From contig JALOPT010000021.1 of NCBI GenBank assembly GCA_025453715.1, forward strand, positions 1 to 15,234: DNA of 15,234 nucleotides. The letters are read 5' to 3'. Both the position numbers and the translations under genes were made by a program. Within the stretch, counting starts at the first letter, position 1; each line of letters begins with the position of its first letter. Under the pieces are notes generated by a model. The model was not told the DNA's origin. It worked only from the letters and a program-made list of their open reading frames with translations, and ran no database searches. The DNA is from Methanoregulaceae archaeon. GTDB lineage: Archaea > Halobacteriota > Methanomicrobia > Methanomicrobiales > Methanospirillaceae. Shown one piece after another: positions 7,801 through 15,044 of this stretch.

Positions 7801-10651
7801 ATATCCCCATGTTTGTGTTGTTGAACGCCTGGTTACCGGTGAGGGTGTTATCGCTTGCTTCGATGAGATAAATACCATACCCCTGGTAATCGGTAAGGTT
7901 GTTGTATGCCCTGTTATTTTCCAGGGTGTTGTAGCGAGAGGTCGAGATGGAGATCCCGGGTCCATTTTTATGTACTGAATCCCCAATATCATAAACCTCG
8001 TTGCCGGAAATCACATTGCCATCTGATGCATAGAGATCGATACCACTAGAGTACTGGCCGTCATTTCCGTATACAATGTTACGGGAAAGAGAGTTATTAT
8101 TCGAATAAGACAAGTCGATCCCGGACAGATAGTTGTGGTAGAGTGTATTCCCGGTCAGGGTGTTATGATTGGAATTTTCAACCAGCATACCGTAACCTGT
8201 CTGATGGTCCCAGGCCTTGTTATTGGTGAGGTTATTGTCATTGCTGGAACTTACCAGGACGAACCCCGTAAACTGGTCGGTGGTAAGATTGTTGTATGCC
8301 TCATTATTCAGGATCGTGTTGTTGCCTGACCCTGAAAGGGTGATTCCATTACCCTTATTATCCCAGGCCTTGTTATTGGTAAGGTTGTTCCAGTTTGAAT
8401 TGTCAAGGTAAATACCTCCGTATCCCCAGATCCCGTTTCCATATACGATATTACCGGTGAGATTCGTGTAATCAGAACTTACTAACCTGATTCCTTCAAA
8501 TTTATTGTTAAATGCTTCATTTCCGGTAAGGTTGTTGTGATTGCTCGAACTGGTCAGATGAATACCATAGTACTGGTTCGCGACTGTAGGATCAGGGTTA
8601 CCTGCCTCGTTGTCAGACAGCGTGTTATTTACCGAGCCGGTTAAAAAGATCCCGGTTTCGGTATTGTTATACGCCCTGTTGCCCGAGAGCGTGTTGTTAT
8701 GGGAATTATCGAGATAGAAACCATAGTCCTGAACGGTTCCACTGCCTGTGTTTGTTGCCTCGTTATCCCACAGCGTGTTGTTATCTGATCCAATAATGGC
8801 AAAACCGGCCTCGGAGTTGTTATTGGCCTTGTTACCGGTAAGTGTGTTGCTATTGCTCGAATCACCGAGATAGATTCCATAATCCTGGAGGGGGGAGAAC
8901 CAGAGTGTATTGGTATCGAATACCTTATTGTCCTGCAGGACATTATTCACGGACCCGGCCAGTGAAATCCCGCTGACCAGGTTATCATAGGCGGTGTTCC
9001 CGGTCAGGTTATTATCGCTTGAATGGTCGAGATAAATGCCATGATATTGAGTTTTATACGTGTTCGTGTTGTAAATTACGTTGGAGAACACCGAATTGTT
9101 CGCTGAACCAGACACCAGAATCCCGTAATTAATATTCCCATATACCTCATTCGACGTGAGGTTATTTTGTTCCGAGCGATTAATATAAATTCCATATCCG
9201 TCACTTAGCAGGACTTCGTTCCTTGTCAGGTTGTTAATCTCCCCCCCGTTAATATAGATCCCGTGGCCCACCTTTGAGGGAGAACTCCCGCTTTGTATCA
9301 CATAGTTGTCTGCCAGGGTATTTTCTTTCGAGTTCTCCACAAAAATACCATGTTCATGGTTACGGTCAACCGTATTGCCGGTCAGGTTGTTGTTGTTTGA
9401 ATTGATGAGATGAATACCGGTGTTATAATTGACCCATACATTGTTCAGGGAGAGGTTGTTGTTATTGGAATTTGATAAGTAAATACCTCCATCAAGGGAT
9501 TGAGTTACCTCGTTGTTTGAGAGGTTGTTGTTGTCAGAGCCTGACAGATAAATACCATAACCTGCACTGTTCGTCACGATATTCGAACTGACTTCGATGT
9601 TTTCGGAGTTCTGGAGGACAATTCCGGAACCATCACCAATGTAATTATTCTCTAGTTCCACGTCCGTGATATTCGATGCCGTGTCACCAGGAACTCCCCC
9701 GATCACATTGTTGAAAAAAATCGCTGCCTTGGTAAATCCCGTAATCGTGACGTTCGTGATGCTGATACCACCAAGTGACCCTAGCGATTCCCCTGTCGGA
9801 TCGTTTGAAGTCTGGTTATTGACGATTATACCGTATTCTGTTACCCCTGCTCCATTCAGGGTTGCACCCATCCCGTCGAAGATCACGTTTGACTTATTGA
9901 TAAGGATCGCAAAGGTCGAACCGAAGTTAACGAAGGTGTTTATTGCAGCAATGTAATTAGGCGATGATGAGTTCGCAACGTCCAGCTGCCATACATGCCC
10001 GGATTCATTGATAACCCAGTTCCCCTTTGTACCACCGGTATTATGGTAATACGGGTTGTCAGTCGTCGAAGTGTTCAGTGGGGGATCTGACCAGGTGTAA
10101 TTGTTACCAGGAGTGCCGCACGCCATTTCTGAAGTTGAATTTGTCTGGTTTGAAGACTGGGTCGTAAAGCCGGACTGATCAATATCAGCCAGCTCTGTAC
10201 TGTTGATGACGGGTGACATCTCCTCAGTCTGGTTTTCCTCAATGAATCCGGCTGATGAGGCGGGCATATTCTGCATGTTTTCCTGGGTTTCATTGAACAC
10301 TCCGCTCTCTTCAGGGGTTGGGATAATAGTCGGTTCTATTGTTGGAATTTCAGTGGGAACTACCGTGACATCCGCTGGAGTTACAGCAGGTGTCGGTTCA
10401 ACCACGGGAACTTCCGTTTGAACAGGTGTGACATCAGCGAGGGTCGGCACAACGGTTGGTTCCACTGTCGTAAACACCGTTGGTTCAATGGTTATCGGAA
10501 CGGTTGTCGGAACAACTGTCGGTTCCGTGGTCACAGTTACACCGGGGTCTCCCCCGGAAAACGTTTCATTGTCTGCAACAGCCGGTACAATAAACAGAGC
10601 TAGTACCACAATGAGCAGAATAAACCGGTATGTATGGCAGCTGAAATACAA
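4886..10651 (-). CDS. Giant exported NosD-type parallel beta-helix surface protein
   Basis: This 1921-residue protein starts at a TTG with AAGGAGGA 7 bases upstream. It has a signal peptide (about 1-26) and a Val/Pro/Thr/Glu linker with repeated EPT(V/I)(V/I)PT (about 38-116). After an Asn/Ser/Thr-rich region and a capping domain (about 180-340, including NVIFDGMGATLNG) come about 50 right-handed beta-helix coils (about 343-1600) of the form G(I/F)xLxxSxxNxLxxNxAxxN. These are PbH1/NosD-CASH repeats. They end in the NTWN...IIGGPYIGGNYW segment typical of NosD-like proteins. A Pro/Thr linker leads to an NBR1/NEW3-like Ig domain (about 1738-1820: TVKNTGTMNW, VVHPGETYTFPV). The C terminus ends FYPLSGLLWMSIP, with no clear anchor. 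Sequons N-x-S/T are very dense, suggesting heavy N-glycosylation. Such proteins bind or cleave polysaccharide or act as surface fibres; no catalytic residues are identifiable. Being uninterrupted over 5.8 kb, the frame appears under selection. Confidence 0.85.
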   Translation of the reverse strand: MYFSCHTYRFILLIVVLALFIVPAVADNETFSGGDPGVTVTTEPTVVPTTVPITIEPTVFTTVEPTVVPTLADVTPVQTEVPVVEPTPAVTPADVTVVPTEIPTIEPTIIPTPEESGVFNETQENMQNMPASSAGFIEENQTEEMSPVINSTELADIDQSGFTTQSSNQTNSTSEMACGTPGNNYTWSDPPLNTSTTDNPYYHNTGGTKGNWVINESGHVWQLDVANSSSPNYIAAINTFVNFGSTFAILINKSNVIFDGMGATLNGAGVTEYGIIVNNQTSNDPTGESLGSLGGISITNVTITGFTKAAIFFNNVIGGVPGDTASNITDVELENNYIGDGSGIVLQNSENIEVSSNIVTNSAGYGIYLSGSDNNNLSNNEVTQSLDGGIYLSNSNNNNLSLNNVWVNYNTGIHLINSNNNNLTGNTVDRNHEHGIFVENSKENTLADNYVIQSGSSPSKVGHGIYINGGEINNLTRNEVLLSDGYGIYINRSEQNNLTSNEVYGNINYGILVSGSANNSVFSNVIYNTNTYKTQYHGIYLDHSSDNNLTGNTAYDNLVSGISLAGSVNNVLQDNKVFDTNTLWFSPLQDYGIYLGDSSNSNTLTGNKANNNSEAGFAIIGSDNNTLWDNEATNTGSGTVQDYGFYLDNSHNNTLSGNRAYNNTETGIFLTGSVNNTLSDNEAGNPDPTVANQYYGIHLTSSSNHNNLTGNEAFNNKFEGIRLVSSDYTNLTGNIVYGNGIWGYGGIYLDNSNWNNLTNNKAWDNKGNGITLSGSGNNTILNNEAYNNLTTDQFTGFVLVSSSNDNNLTNNKAWDHQTGYGMLVENSNHNTLTGNTLYHNYLSGIDLSYSNNNSLSRNIVYGNDGQYSSGIDLYASDGNVISGNEVYDIGDSVHKNGPGISISTSRYNTLENNRAYNNLTDYQGYGIYLIEASDNTLTGNQAFNNTNMGIWISYSSNSNNLSGNTVSGNDAGIALYSSSNNNLTGNHAFDNNGAGFWISGSDGNMLQDNDAYNNPAGTQVWGFYAISSSNNTFTGNTAYDNTDSGLVIASSMTNILTDNTVYRNGGSTSEYWKTGIYLTESSWNTLTGNKVYDNYDTGILVYDSDNNTLLDNDAYNNLTSDQKYGIDLEYSPDNILTGNRAFDNTRYGIILGQDSTGNLLQDNRAYNNPSVSQLHGIYLDSGSSQNNLTGNYAYNNADSGIFLTDSHANNLMGNYVYSNGAAGTYNSGIYIENSGGNTLNGNFAFNNTISGISLAGSQQNILINNTAYNTATGTQQHGIWLYGSTDNNITGNYAFNNTASGFSLLESSTNNIVTANNATGNTIGFHILSSDSNTFHENNASSNRAYGFIIGQSNSSVMSDNTANSNAVYGFSIVGASNTLSGNNASRNGNAGFYTAPTGNGNVYTNNIASLNTYYGFLLYGPYSSTYSGNAANLNDGYGFLLSGSSYNTFTGDTASLNKMDGFYLTDSGYNTFSGVNASLNGEDGFSLERASYNILSGNTASGNTGNGFDLRGSGFVTYNTVSGNTASGNLNGFYLLDAKNNNFTANTASNNMYDGFNLTASSNDNTINGNYITNNGGYGISIQNSYNNTIYNNYFNNDRNARVSYITAGEGIFSTLIPANNTWNVTPVPGPNIIGGPYIGGNYWATPGGTGWSQMHPDTGNGFAEPYNITAPPGSSYTVNGNGVIPARNIDYHPLVVVTPAPTPTPSGSFSVVIPPSPDIPLPWNSAFTANDIPENMQPCTSYNIHLTVKNTGTMNWSSVNGVMLVSSSSNGFTFDPSKCPVPDGVVVHPGETYTFPVTINVPCPMKSGSYPLRFSLVYTIKTKTGPVTIPFGEVLVDNVNVGTATVASSGVKTGVKYLETSENATRNYSTRPGTAQFTTARQGNAFTYGTAASPGTHPGIPVATRNFYPLSGLLWMSIP
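5854..9625 (-). repeat. About 50 tandem beta-helix coils in two sub-arrays
   Basis: The units are 66-93 bases long. From about 9625 to 6752 most coils begin GI and many alternate between a short coil (23-24 codons, NxLTGNxAxxN) and a long coil (26-31 codons, NxLxDNxAxN with an extra turn often ending in Q-x-Y/H/W). From about 6751 to 5854 the coils begin GF, are 22-25 codons long and never carry the insertion. The units are diverged in DNA sequence, so this is an old, selected array rather than a fresh expansion. Confidence 0.85.
10304..10540 (-). repeat. Low-complexity Val/Pro/Thr/Glu linker in the beta-helix protein
   Basis: The coding sequence repeats EPTVVPT-like units (EPTVVPT, IEPTVF, VEPTVVPT, IEPTIIPT) at irregular spacing. 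It probably forms an extended stalk between the signal peptide and the folded region. Confidence 0.7.
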
Positions 10652-10658
10652 TTCAGAA

Positions 10659-10666
10659 TCCTCCTT
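10659..10666 (-). promoter_or_regulatory. Ribosome binding site of the beta-helix gene
   Basis: On the minus strand this reads AAGGAGGA, 7 bases before the TTG at 10651. It supports TTG as the true start; a signal peptide follows directly. Confidence 0.65.
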
Positions 10667-11072
10667 CAGGCTGTTAATATCATTGATGCAACATGAGATG
10701 TCCTTTCAGGATTCCCATGAAGTTCTCCCGATGCTGGAGCCTAATGGAGATACTAGACAAGTCAGGTCATAATAATTTTCTTTTGTATTTCAGGGATAAA
10801 ACATCATAGTGGTACCAGGCTTTTTTAGATTTCCGGGTTTCATCTGGTAAGAAAGATGCAGGATTGCTGGTTACGGGATGTCCCATTATTACAGTCTTTA
10901 TCCGGTACCATAGAGTGAACAGAGTCCCGGACACAAATTACATTCAAACTGAAAAGGAAGATTTATTCGTAATACAATCATTTGCACACATAATAGGCCC
11001 GGATAACGCAAGGCTTTAAGTCCCGGGTTCATCAACAAAAATATCCCGCGTTGCATTTATCATCCAGGTACC
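10667..11072. other. Intergenic region between divergent genes
   Basis: I see no credible coding frame and no RNA gene in these roughly 400 bases. The region is AT-richer than its neighbours. It holds three copies of GGTACCA (10811-10817, 10904-10910, 11067-11073), a spaced dyad TACCAG/CTGGTA (10813-10818 and 10844-10849), and TATA-like stretches such as TTTATT near 10960 and CTTTAAG at 11014. It must contain the promoters of both flanking genes. Confidence 0.6.
11014..11020 (+). promoter_or_regulatory. Possible TATA box of the ThrE-family gene
   Basis: CTTTAAG is preceded by GCAAGG, which would fit a BRE. A transcript start near 11043 would give a leader of about 42 bases that includes GGTGA at 11074-11078, 6 bases before the GTG start. 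Confidence 0.35.
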
Positions 11073-11084
11073 AGGTGACTACCA

Positions 11085-12389
11085 GTGGAAATACGCGACA
11101 TTCACAACACCGATGAGCAATATACCAGAGCGGAAGCGGGAGACCATGAACGTCTCAGGGAGGTCCTGAACGCCGAACTGGAACTGGGCAGGCTGCTTTT
11201 TACAGCCGGTTCACCCGGACAGAGGATCCTTGATTCCATCACCTTCCTGAATGAAAAACTGGAAGGGGGAAAGTTAAAGGTATTTCTCGGTTTTGAGGCA
11301 CTGGTCATATCTATAGAGCAGGGGGGAAAAAAGAGGGTAGGCATGGTTGATTACCCGATGCCGGCCTCACTGAATGCCAACGCCATCACGGAGATCAGCC
11401 GGTACCTTCACACCCTGCCGGACAGCACCGATCCCGGCACGGTCCTACGCAGTCTTGAACAACTATCACTCTGGCGCCATTATGACCGCCTGCTCACGGT
11501 AATGGCAGTTACCCTCTTCACGGTAATTTTCGGCTATTTCAACCATGCCGATGAATATGCACTCCTCATCATCGGGATCGCCGCCTGTATTGCAGCCATC
11601 GCCCGTATTCTCGTCATGGACCGGGGCTACAGCTACTATATCGTTGTGCTCGCCACCACCCTTATTGCAACGCTGGTCGCCGCGTTGCTATCACTGGTGA
11701 TACCAACAGGAACACCCCTGATCTCTCTTATTATTCCCTGCATATTTGTCATCCCCGGTTACCAGCTGATTAACGGGGGCTGGGAGGTGCTCAGGAACCA
11801 CCTGCATATCGGTATCCCACGTCTCGTTGTGTTCCTTAACGTGATCGCCATCATGACGGTCGGGTTGCTTGCAGTCCTTCTCGTCTATTCCCCGGGCCCG
11901 GATGGCCCCGGCCTTTACCTCCCGGTATCAGTCTCGCTTGTCACCGTGACAATCCTCGGTGGACTGACTGCCGCCTGCTACTGCGTATTTATGAATGCAC
12001 AACGCCAGGCAGTCCTTATCTGTTTTATCTGCGGTGCAGCGGGTCGTCTTCTCAGGAACGGGATTGTAATAGCTGGTGGCGATGTCTACCTTGGTGTGTT
12101 CTGCGGGACCATTCTGATCTCGCTGCTTGCACTTGTTCTCTGCCCCTACTGGAAGCTCCCCGTCGCACTCCCACTGGTCGCGGCCTCGGTGCAGTTCATC
12201 CCGGGGTATTACATCATTTTATGCCTGCAGGGTATGGCTATGATCATCAGCATGGGCCAGTCGGTCCCCTATACCGTGGTAGCTACAACGATAACCAACG
12301 GCCTGTTGTCCCTGTTCGTTGCAGCATCGATTGTTATGGGTACCCTGCTCCCACTCCTTATCTTCGGTAAAGAACGCCGTTGGTACTGA
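11085..12389 (+). CDS. ThrE-family amino acid exporter (threonine/serine exporter)
   Basis: The 434-residue protein starts at GTG (11085) behind a GGTGA ribosome site. Residues 1-125 form the soluble N-terminal part of the family, with AGSPGQRILDSITFLNEKL and LKVFLGFEALVISI matching the start of ThrE (DUF1212). About ten membrane helices follow from residue 135 on. Both halves of the transporter are visible in one chain: the first half with the IPGYQLINGG signature (about 222-231), and the second (ThrE_2/DUF3815-like) with GAAGRLLRNG and the parallel FIPGYYIILCLQGM. In many organisms the two halves are separate genes, so this is the full fused form. Characterised members export threonine and serine by proton exchange; whether this one has that substrate is not visible. 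It sits alone, with 281 bases to the next gene on the same strand. Confidence 0.85.
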   Translation: MEIRDIHNTDEQYTRAEAGDHERLREVLNAELELGRLLFTAGSPGQRILDSITFLNEKLEGGKLKVFLGFEALVISIEQGGKKRVGMVDYPMPASLNANAITEISRYLHTLPDSTDPGTVLRSLEQLSLWRHYDRLLTVMAVTLFTVIFGYFNHADEYALLIIGIAACIAAIARILVMDRGYSYYIVVLATTLIATLVAALLSLVIPTGTPLISLIIPCIFVIPGYQLINGGWEVLRNHLHIGIPRLVVFLNVIAIMTVGLLAVLLVYSPGPDGPGLYLPVSVSLVTVTILGGLTAACYCVFMNAQRQAVLICFICGAAGRLLRNGIVIAGGDVYLGVFCGTILISLLALVLCPYWKLPVALPLVAASVQFIPGYYIILCLQGMAMIISMGQSVPYTVVATTITNGLLSLFVAASIVMGTLLPLLIFGKERRWY

Positions 12390-12521
12390 TTGGCAGGGGT
12401 CGGTGGGGCTGCCACCAATGTTCAAATGTTTCCGCAAAAATATCTGCATGAGCCAGGGGATTTTTCAAACTTCAGCAGGTCCATATCAACTTCTTAAGGG
12501 TTACAATCGCTGCAGATCGAA

Positions 12522-12577
12522 CTGGTATTTTCCGGCAACCCAAAAAATCGGGAAAAGAAAACTAACTGAAATACCAG
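12522..12577. repeat. Spaced 9-base inverted repeat in the intergenic region
   Basis: CTGGTATTT (12522-12530) is matched by AAATACCAG (12569-12577) with a 38-base gap. It lies between the ThrE gene and the small membrane-protein gene. It could be an RNA stem-loop or a regulator site, but the arms do not extend further. The remainder of 12390-12670 shows no coding frame I trust. Confidence 0.4.
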
Positions 12578-12670
12578 ATTTAAGAATTAATGACGCCCCA
12601 ATCTGGCAGTTACGGCAATTCACTTCTCTCAAATGGCAACACATAAGTATCCACCGATAAATGAACTGCT

Positions 12671-13036
12671 ATGTCAGAACGACCATTAGGCGTTACCATT
12701 CTCGGAGTCCTCTGGATTATCGGGGGATTGCTTGCAATCATCGGCGGGATCATTGGAGGGGCTATCCTGAGCATTGTTGGGCTTGGAGGCATTGGGGCAG
12801 CCATTGGAATTACCCTTTTCGTCATCGGGATTATCGATCTCCTCCTGGGGATAGGGTGTTTCAAGGCATGGCCCTGGGTCTGGATCGTTGGAGTGATCAT
12901 TTCAGCTGTCAGCATCCTGATAGGTATTGCGAGCCTTTTCACCACCGGGGCCAGCGCCCTGCTCGGGATCCTCATCTCGGCGATTATCCTCTACTACCTG
13001 TTCCAGCCACAGGTCAAGGCATATTTTGGTGCCTGA
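12671..13036 (+). CDS. Small four-helix membrane protein
   Basis: The product has 121 residues. Four hydrophobic helices are evident at about 7-30, 39-62, 68-90 and 93-110, rich in Gly and Ile. Conserved-looking ends are RPLGVTILGVLWIIGG at the N terminus and LYYLFQPQVKAYFG at the C terminus, a pattern seen in small integral membrane proteins of archaea and cyanobacteria. I cannot assign a family with certainty (DUF2127-like is possible). A competing frame starting at 12661 overlaps it, but its Arg/His/Trp-rich translation is the shadow. There is no ribosome site before the ATG; an ATAAGTAT element at 12643-12650 would fit leaderless transcription. Function unknown. Confidence 0.8.
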   Translation: MSERPLGVTILGVLWIIGGLLAIIGGIIGGAILSIVGLGGIGAAIGITLFVIGIIDLLLGIGCFKAWPWVWIVGVIISAVSILIGIASLFTTGASALLGILISAIILYYLFQPQVKAYFGA

Positions 13037-13044
13037 TATCTTCC

Positions 13045-13067
13045 ATTTTAATCTTTTAGAGTTTTTA
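13045..13067 (+). terminator. T-rich terminator after the small membrane-protein gene
   Basis: Three closely spaced T runs (TTTT, TTTT, TTTTT) begin 9 bases after the stop codon, as expected for an archaeal terminator. Confidence 0.45.
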
Positions 13068-13115
13068 TCAGGATCTGCTCTTTAGAAACGCATATTATTC
13101 GCCGACGCAGGTATA

Positions 13116-13155
13116 CAGGATTTTTTCCTGCAGGAACCGGACCCGGGTTCCGGGA
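13116..13155. repeat. Short hairpins between convergent genes
   Basis: CAGGA (13116-13120) and TCCTG (13126-13130) flank five T. Next to it CCGGA (13137-13141) and TCCGG (13149-13153) flank CCCGGGT. They lie in the spacer between the membrane-protein gene and the MscS gene and may help end transcription from one or both sides. Confidence 0.35.
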
Positions 13156-13225
13156 AAGAAAGCCGGAGAGGTGACCCGGACACGTTCTTTAAGTAACTCA
13201 TGCAAGAGCCTGCGGAGGTCCCATC

Positions 13226-14245
13226 CTACTGATCGATTTTCGTGATCCCGGGGATCAGGCGGGATATTTCTTCAACGATTTCGCTCTTGATCAGAGACCT
13301 CCGGCTGGATGACGTAAAATACTTCAGCACCATGAGGACCTGGTAATCGTCCATGTGAAGGTAGATTGTGGGTTTTGTCTCGATCGGGGGGAGGTACTTT
13401 TTATGCCCGAGTTCCTCGATCTCCCTGGCTGCCTGTGCCTGGATCCCGCCGGTATGCCGGTGGACGACATCGAGCAGGACCTTCCGTGCATTCTGCAAGT
13501 CCGCGGTAAATGGTAACGTGATCCTGATTTCATCACCTGAAATGGACAGGTCACGGCTGGTGTTCGTAATCAATTCCCTGAAAAGAATTCCGTTAGGTAT
13601 GGTAATTATCTCACCACCGGGATGATCACCCGACTCCCGGTCGAGCTGCATCAGGACCGTCCTGAAGAATCCGATATCCATTACGAGTCCATAAACACCT
13701 TTGATTTGTATTCTGTCCCCGATACGATACATTCGTGTGACAAGAAGCGTAAGGCTGCCGACCATGTTCTGGATTAAGTCCCGGAGTGCAACAACAAGGG
13801 CACCCCATATGATACCCAGTACAAGGACGATTTGTGCCGGCTCCTGTACCCATTCCATCAGGATGAGCAACAGGCCGAGTGCCAGCATAATTACGATAAA
13901 TATTCTTGTTGCCGTGAAACGGGATGCTTCATCGGGTATTTTCCGAACGAGGAGGTACACACCGATGGTGTACAGGATGAGAATAAATACCGCTATAAAC
14001 AGGGTATTGAAGATTTTTTCAACAAATGTATTCGCAAAAGGGCTTTTTATCACGAGGGTGAAGTTCTGTGCCATTGTTTCAGCCGTCAGGAACTCTGCAA
14101 CGATCATCGCCCCTATGATCAGGAGGAGAATGAGGAAATACCGTACCGGGAGAACATGAGACCGCATGGCTCTCTGAATTGGAGTTATATCACTGGATCT
14201 AATCAATCTGCCTGTTTGATGCGTTAGGATGGAATGAATGGCCAT
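13226..14245 (-). CDS. MscS-family mechanosensitive ion channel
   Basis: The protein has 339 residues from the ATG at 14245; a GTG directly before it is also possible, and no well-spaced ribosome site settles the start. Membrane helices lie at about 33-52, 79-100 and 112-130, followed by the pore-lining helix at about 139-160 that runs into ALRDLIQNMVGSLTLL. The signature MscS beta domain follows: YRIGDRIQIKGVYGLVMDIGFFRT (about 163-186) and the conserved IPNG (206-209). The C-terminal alpha/beta region (about 220-339) has the length expected for the cytosolic cage. Such channels open under membrane tension and release solutes during osmotic downshock. It lies 92 bases downstream of the HD-domain gene on the same strand and is convergent with the small membrane-protein gene. 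Confidence 0.9.
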   Translation of the reverse strand: MAIHSILTHQTGRLIRSSDITPIQRAMRSHVLPVRYFLILLLIIGAMIVAEFLTAETMAQNFTLVIKSPFANTFVEKIFNTLFIAVFILILYTIGVYLLVRKIPDEASRFTATRIFIVIMLALGLLLILMEWVQEPAQIVLVLGIIWGALVVALRDLIQNMVGSLTLLVTRMYRIGDRIQIKGVYGLVMDIGFFRTVLMQLDRESGDHPGGEIITIPNGILFRELITNTSRDLSISGDEIRITLPFTADLQNARKVLLDVVHRHTGGIQAQAAREIEELGHKKYLPPIETKPTIYLHMDDYQVLMVLKYFTSSSRRSLIKSEIVEEISRLIPGITKIDQ

Positions 14246-14337
14246 CACCCTGCATCAGCACAGCGTTTGAAAGAAGAACAACCAGGGAAAGTCCTGTCGC
14301 GTTTCTTAACTTTTTTTCCACGGGGTGCGTTGGTGCA

Positions 14338-14943
14338 TTATTCTTTCAGAGACCGGGCATTTTCAGCCTCAAATTTTTCAAGGAACTCCCGGGTATACGG
14401 CAGGCGTTCCAGGAGCATCTTCCTCCCGGGATCGGTCTGCATGTGACAGAGTGCCGTTTCAATTTTCCGACGGTACCACCCGATGGCGGCTCCGGGTGAA
14501 TGTCCCTGCTGTCCGAATAGTGCAAACGCCCTGGCGAGACCAACCGGTCCGGCACCGTCAATCTTGTCGGCATCAAACAATACCCGTGCCTCAACTGAAG
14601 ACAGGAGCCCGTTTTTTGGGTCTTCCGTGGAATGTTCTGCAATAATCCTGACCACCCGCTCAGTCCTGTCCGGGGGGTATCCGATCTCATCAAGTATGTC
14701 GCGGGCGGTTTTCATACTGAGCCTGACATGTTCATGCTTCCGGTTGAAAGGAGAGGTTACATCATGCAGGAGAACTGCAATCGCGAGCAGTTCGTGGTCA
14801 ACATCGGGAAAACTGGTTGAAATTCCCCGGGCATGCAAAAGGACCCGCTCTATATGGTCCATCCTGTGCGATACCGACTGATCGCCGGCGTCATACAGCA
14901 CCCTGGCCCGTTCCCGGACTAGATCACAATAATTCATATTCAT
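14338..14943 (-). CDS. HD-domain phosphohydrolase (YpgQ/YedJ-like)
   Basis: The protein has 201 residues from the ATG at 14943, which has GAGGGT 7 bases upstream. The metal-binding HD residues are visible in order: SHRMDHIERV (His30), VLLHDV (His60-Asp61), IIAEHS (His104) and the late Asp in FDADKIDGAGPVGLARAF (about 123-140). The DADKIDGAG..G.ARAF segment is characteristic of the YpgQ/YedJ group of HD proteins; YpgQ is known to hydrolyse nucleoside triphosphates. The substrate here is not visible, so a nucleotide or phosphoester is only likely. The length fits the family. It sits 96 bases after the CofE-like gene, separated by dyad elements that may control or end transcription. Confidence 0.85.
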   Translation of the reverse strand: MNMNYCDLVRERARVLYDAGDQSVSHRMDHIERVLLHARGISTSFPDVDHELLAIAVLLHDVTSPFNRKHEHVRLSMKTARDILDEIGYPPDRTERVVRIIAEHSTEDPKNGLLSSVEARVLFDADKIDGAGPVGLARAFALFGQQGHSPGAAIGWYRRKIETALCHMQTDPGRKMLLERLPYTREFLEKFEAENARSLKE

Positions 14944-14994
14944 TGGCAGGACCCTCTTTTCAGGGAACCAATCAGATTTCAGCCTGAAAGGCCA

Positions 14995-15010
14995 CCATAT
15001 CAGAATATGG
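14995..15010. promoter_or_regulatory. Palindrome upstream of the HD-domain gene
   Basis: CCATAT and ATATGG form a perfect dyad around CAGA. It lies 52-67 bases before the HD start codon, in the place of a promoter or operator. It is AT-rich in the arms, so it could also overlap a TATA element. Confidence 0.4.
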
Positions 15011-15017
15011 CAAGGTC

Positions 15018-15044
15018 GTTACAGGTAACAGGAGGGAAGTTACC
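15018..15044. repeat. Overlapping dyads at the end of the CofE-like gene
   Basis: GTTAC (15018-15022) and GTAAC (15025-15029) form one dyad. GGTAAC (15024-15029) and GTTACC (15039-15044) form a second around 9 bases. The second includes the stop codon of the CofE-like gene. They are mutually exclusive pairings and could form a terminator or processing stem. Confidence 0.35.

Noticed and set aside
5854..9625. A CRISPR array or intergenic satellite
   Set aside because: The repetition is at protein level in one open frame, and the DNA units are diverged and of varying length without conserved repeats and spacers.
10990..11035. A possible tRNA-like stretch with GTCCCGGGTTCATC
   Set aside because: The T-arm-like bases are not accompanied by an acceptor stem, an anticodon arm or a CCA-compatible end.
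12661..13059. A 132-codon plus-strand frame overlapping the small membrane protein
   Set aside because: Its Arg/His/Trp-rich translation is that of a shifted frame; the frame from 12671 gives four clean membrane helices.
13701..14159. A 152-codon plus-strand frame opposite the MscS gene
   Set aside because: The minus strand has the full MscS signature; this frame is Ile/Arg/Thr-rich with no motif.
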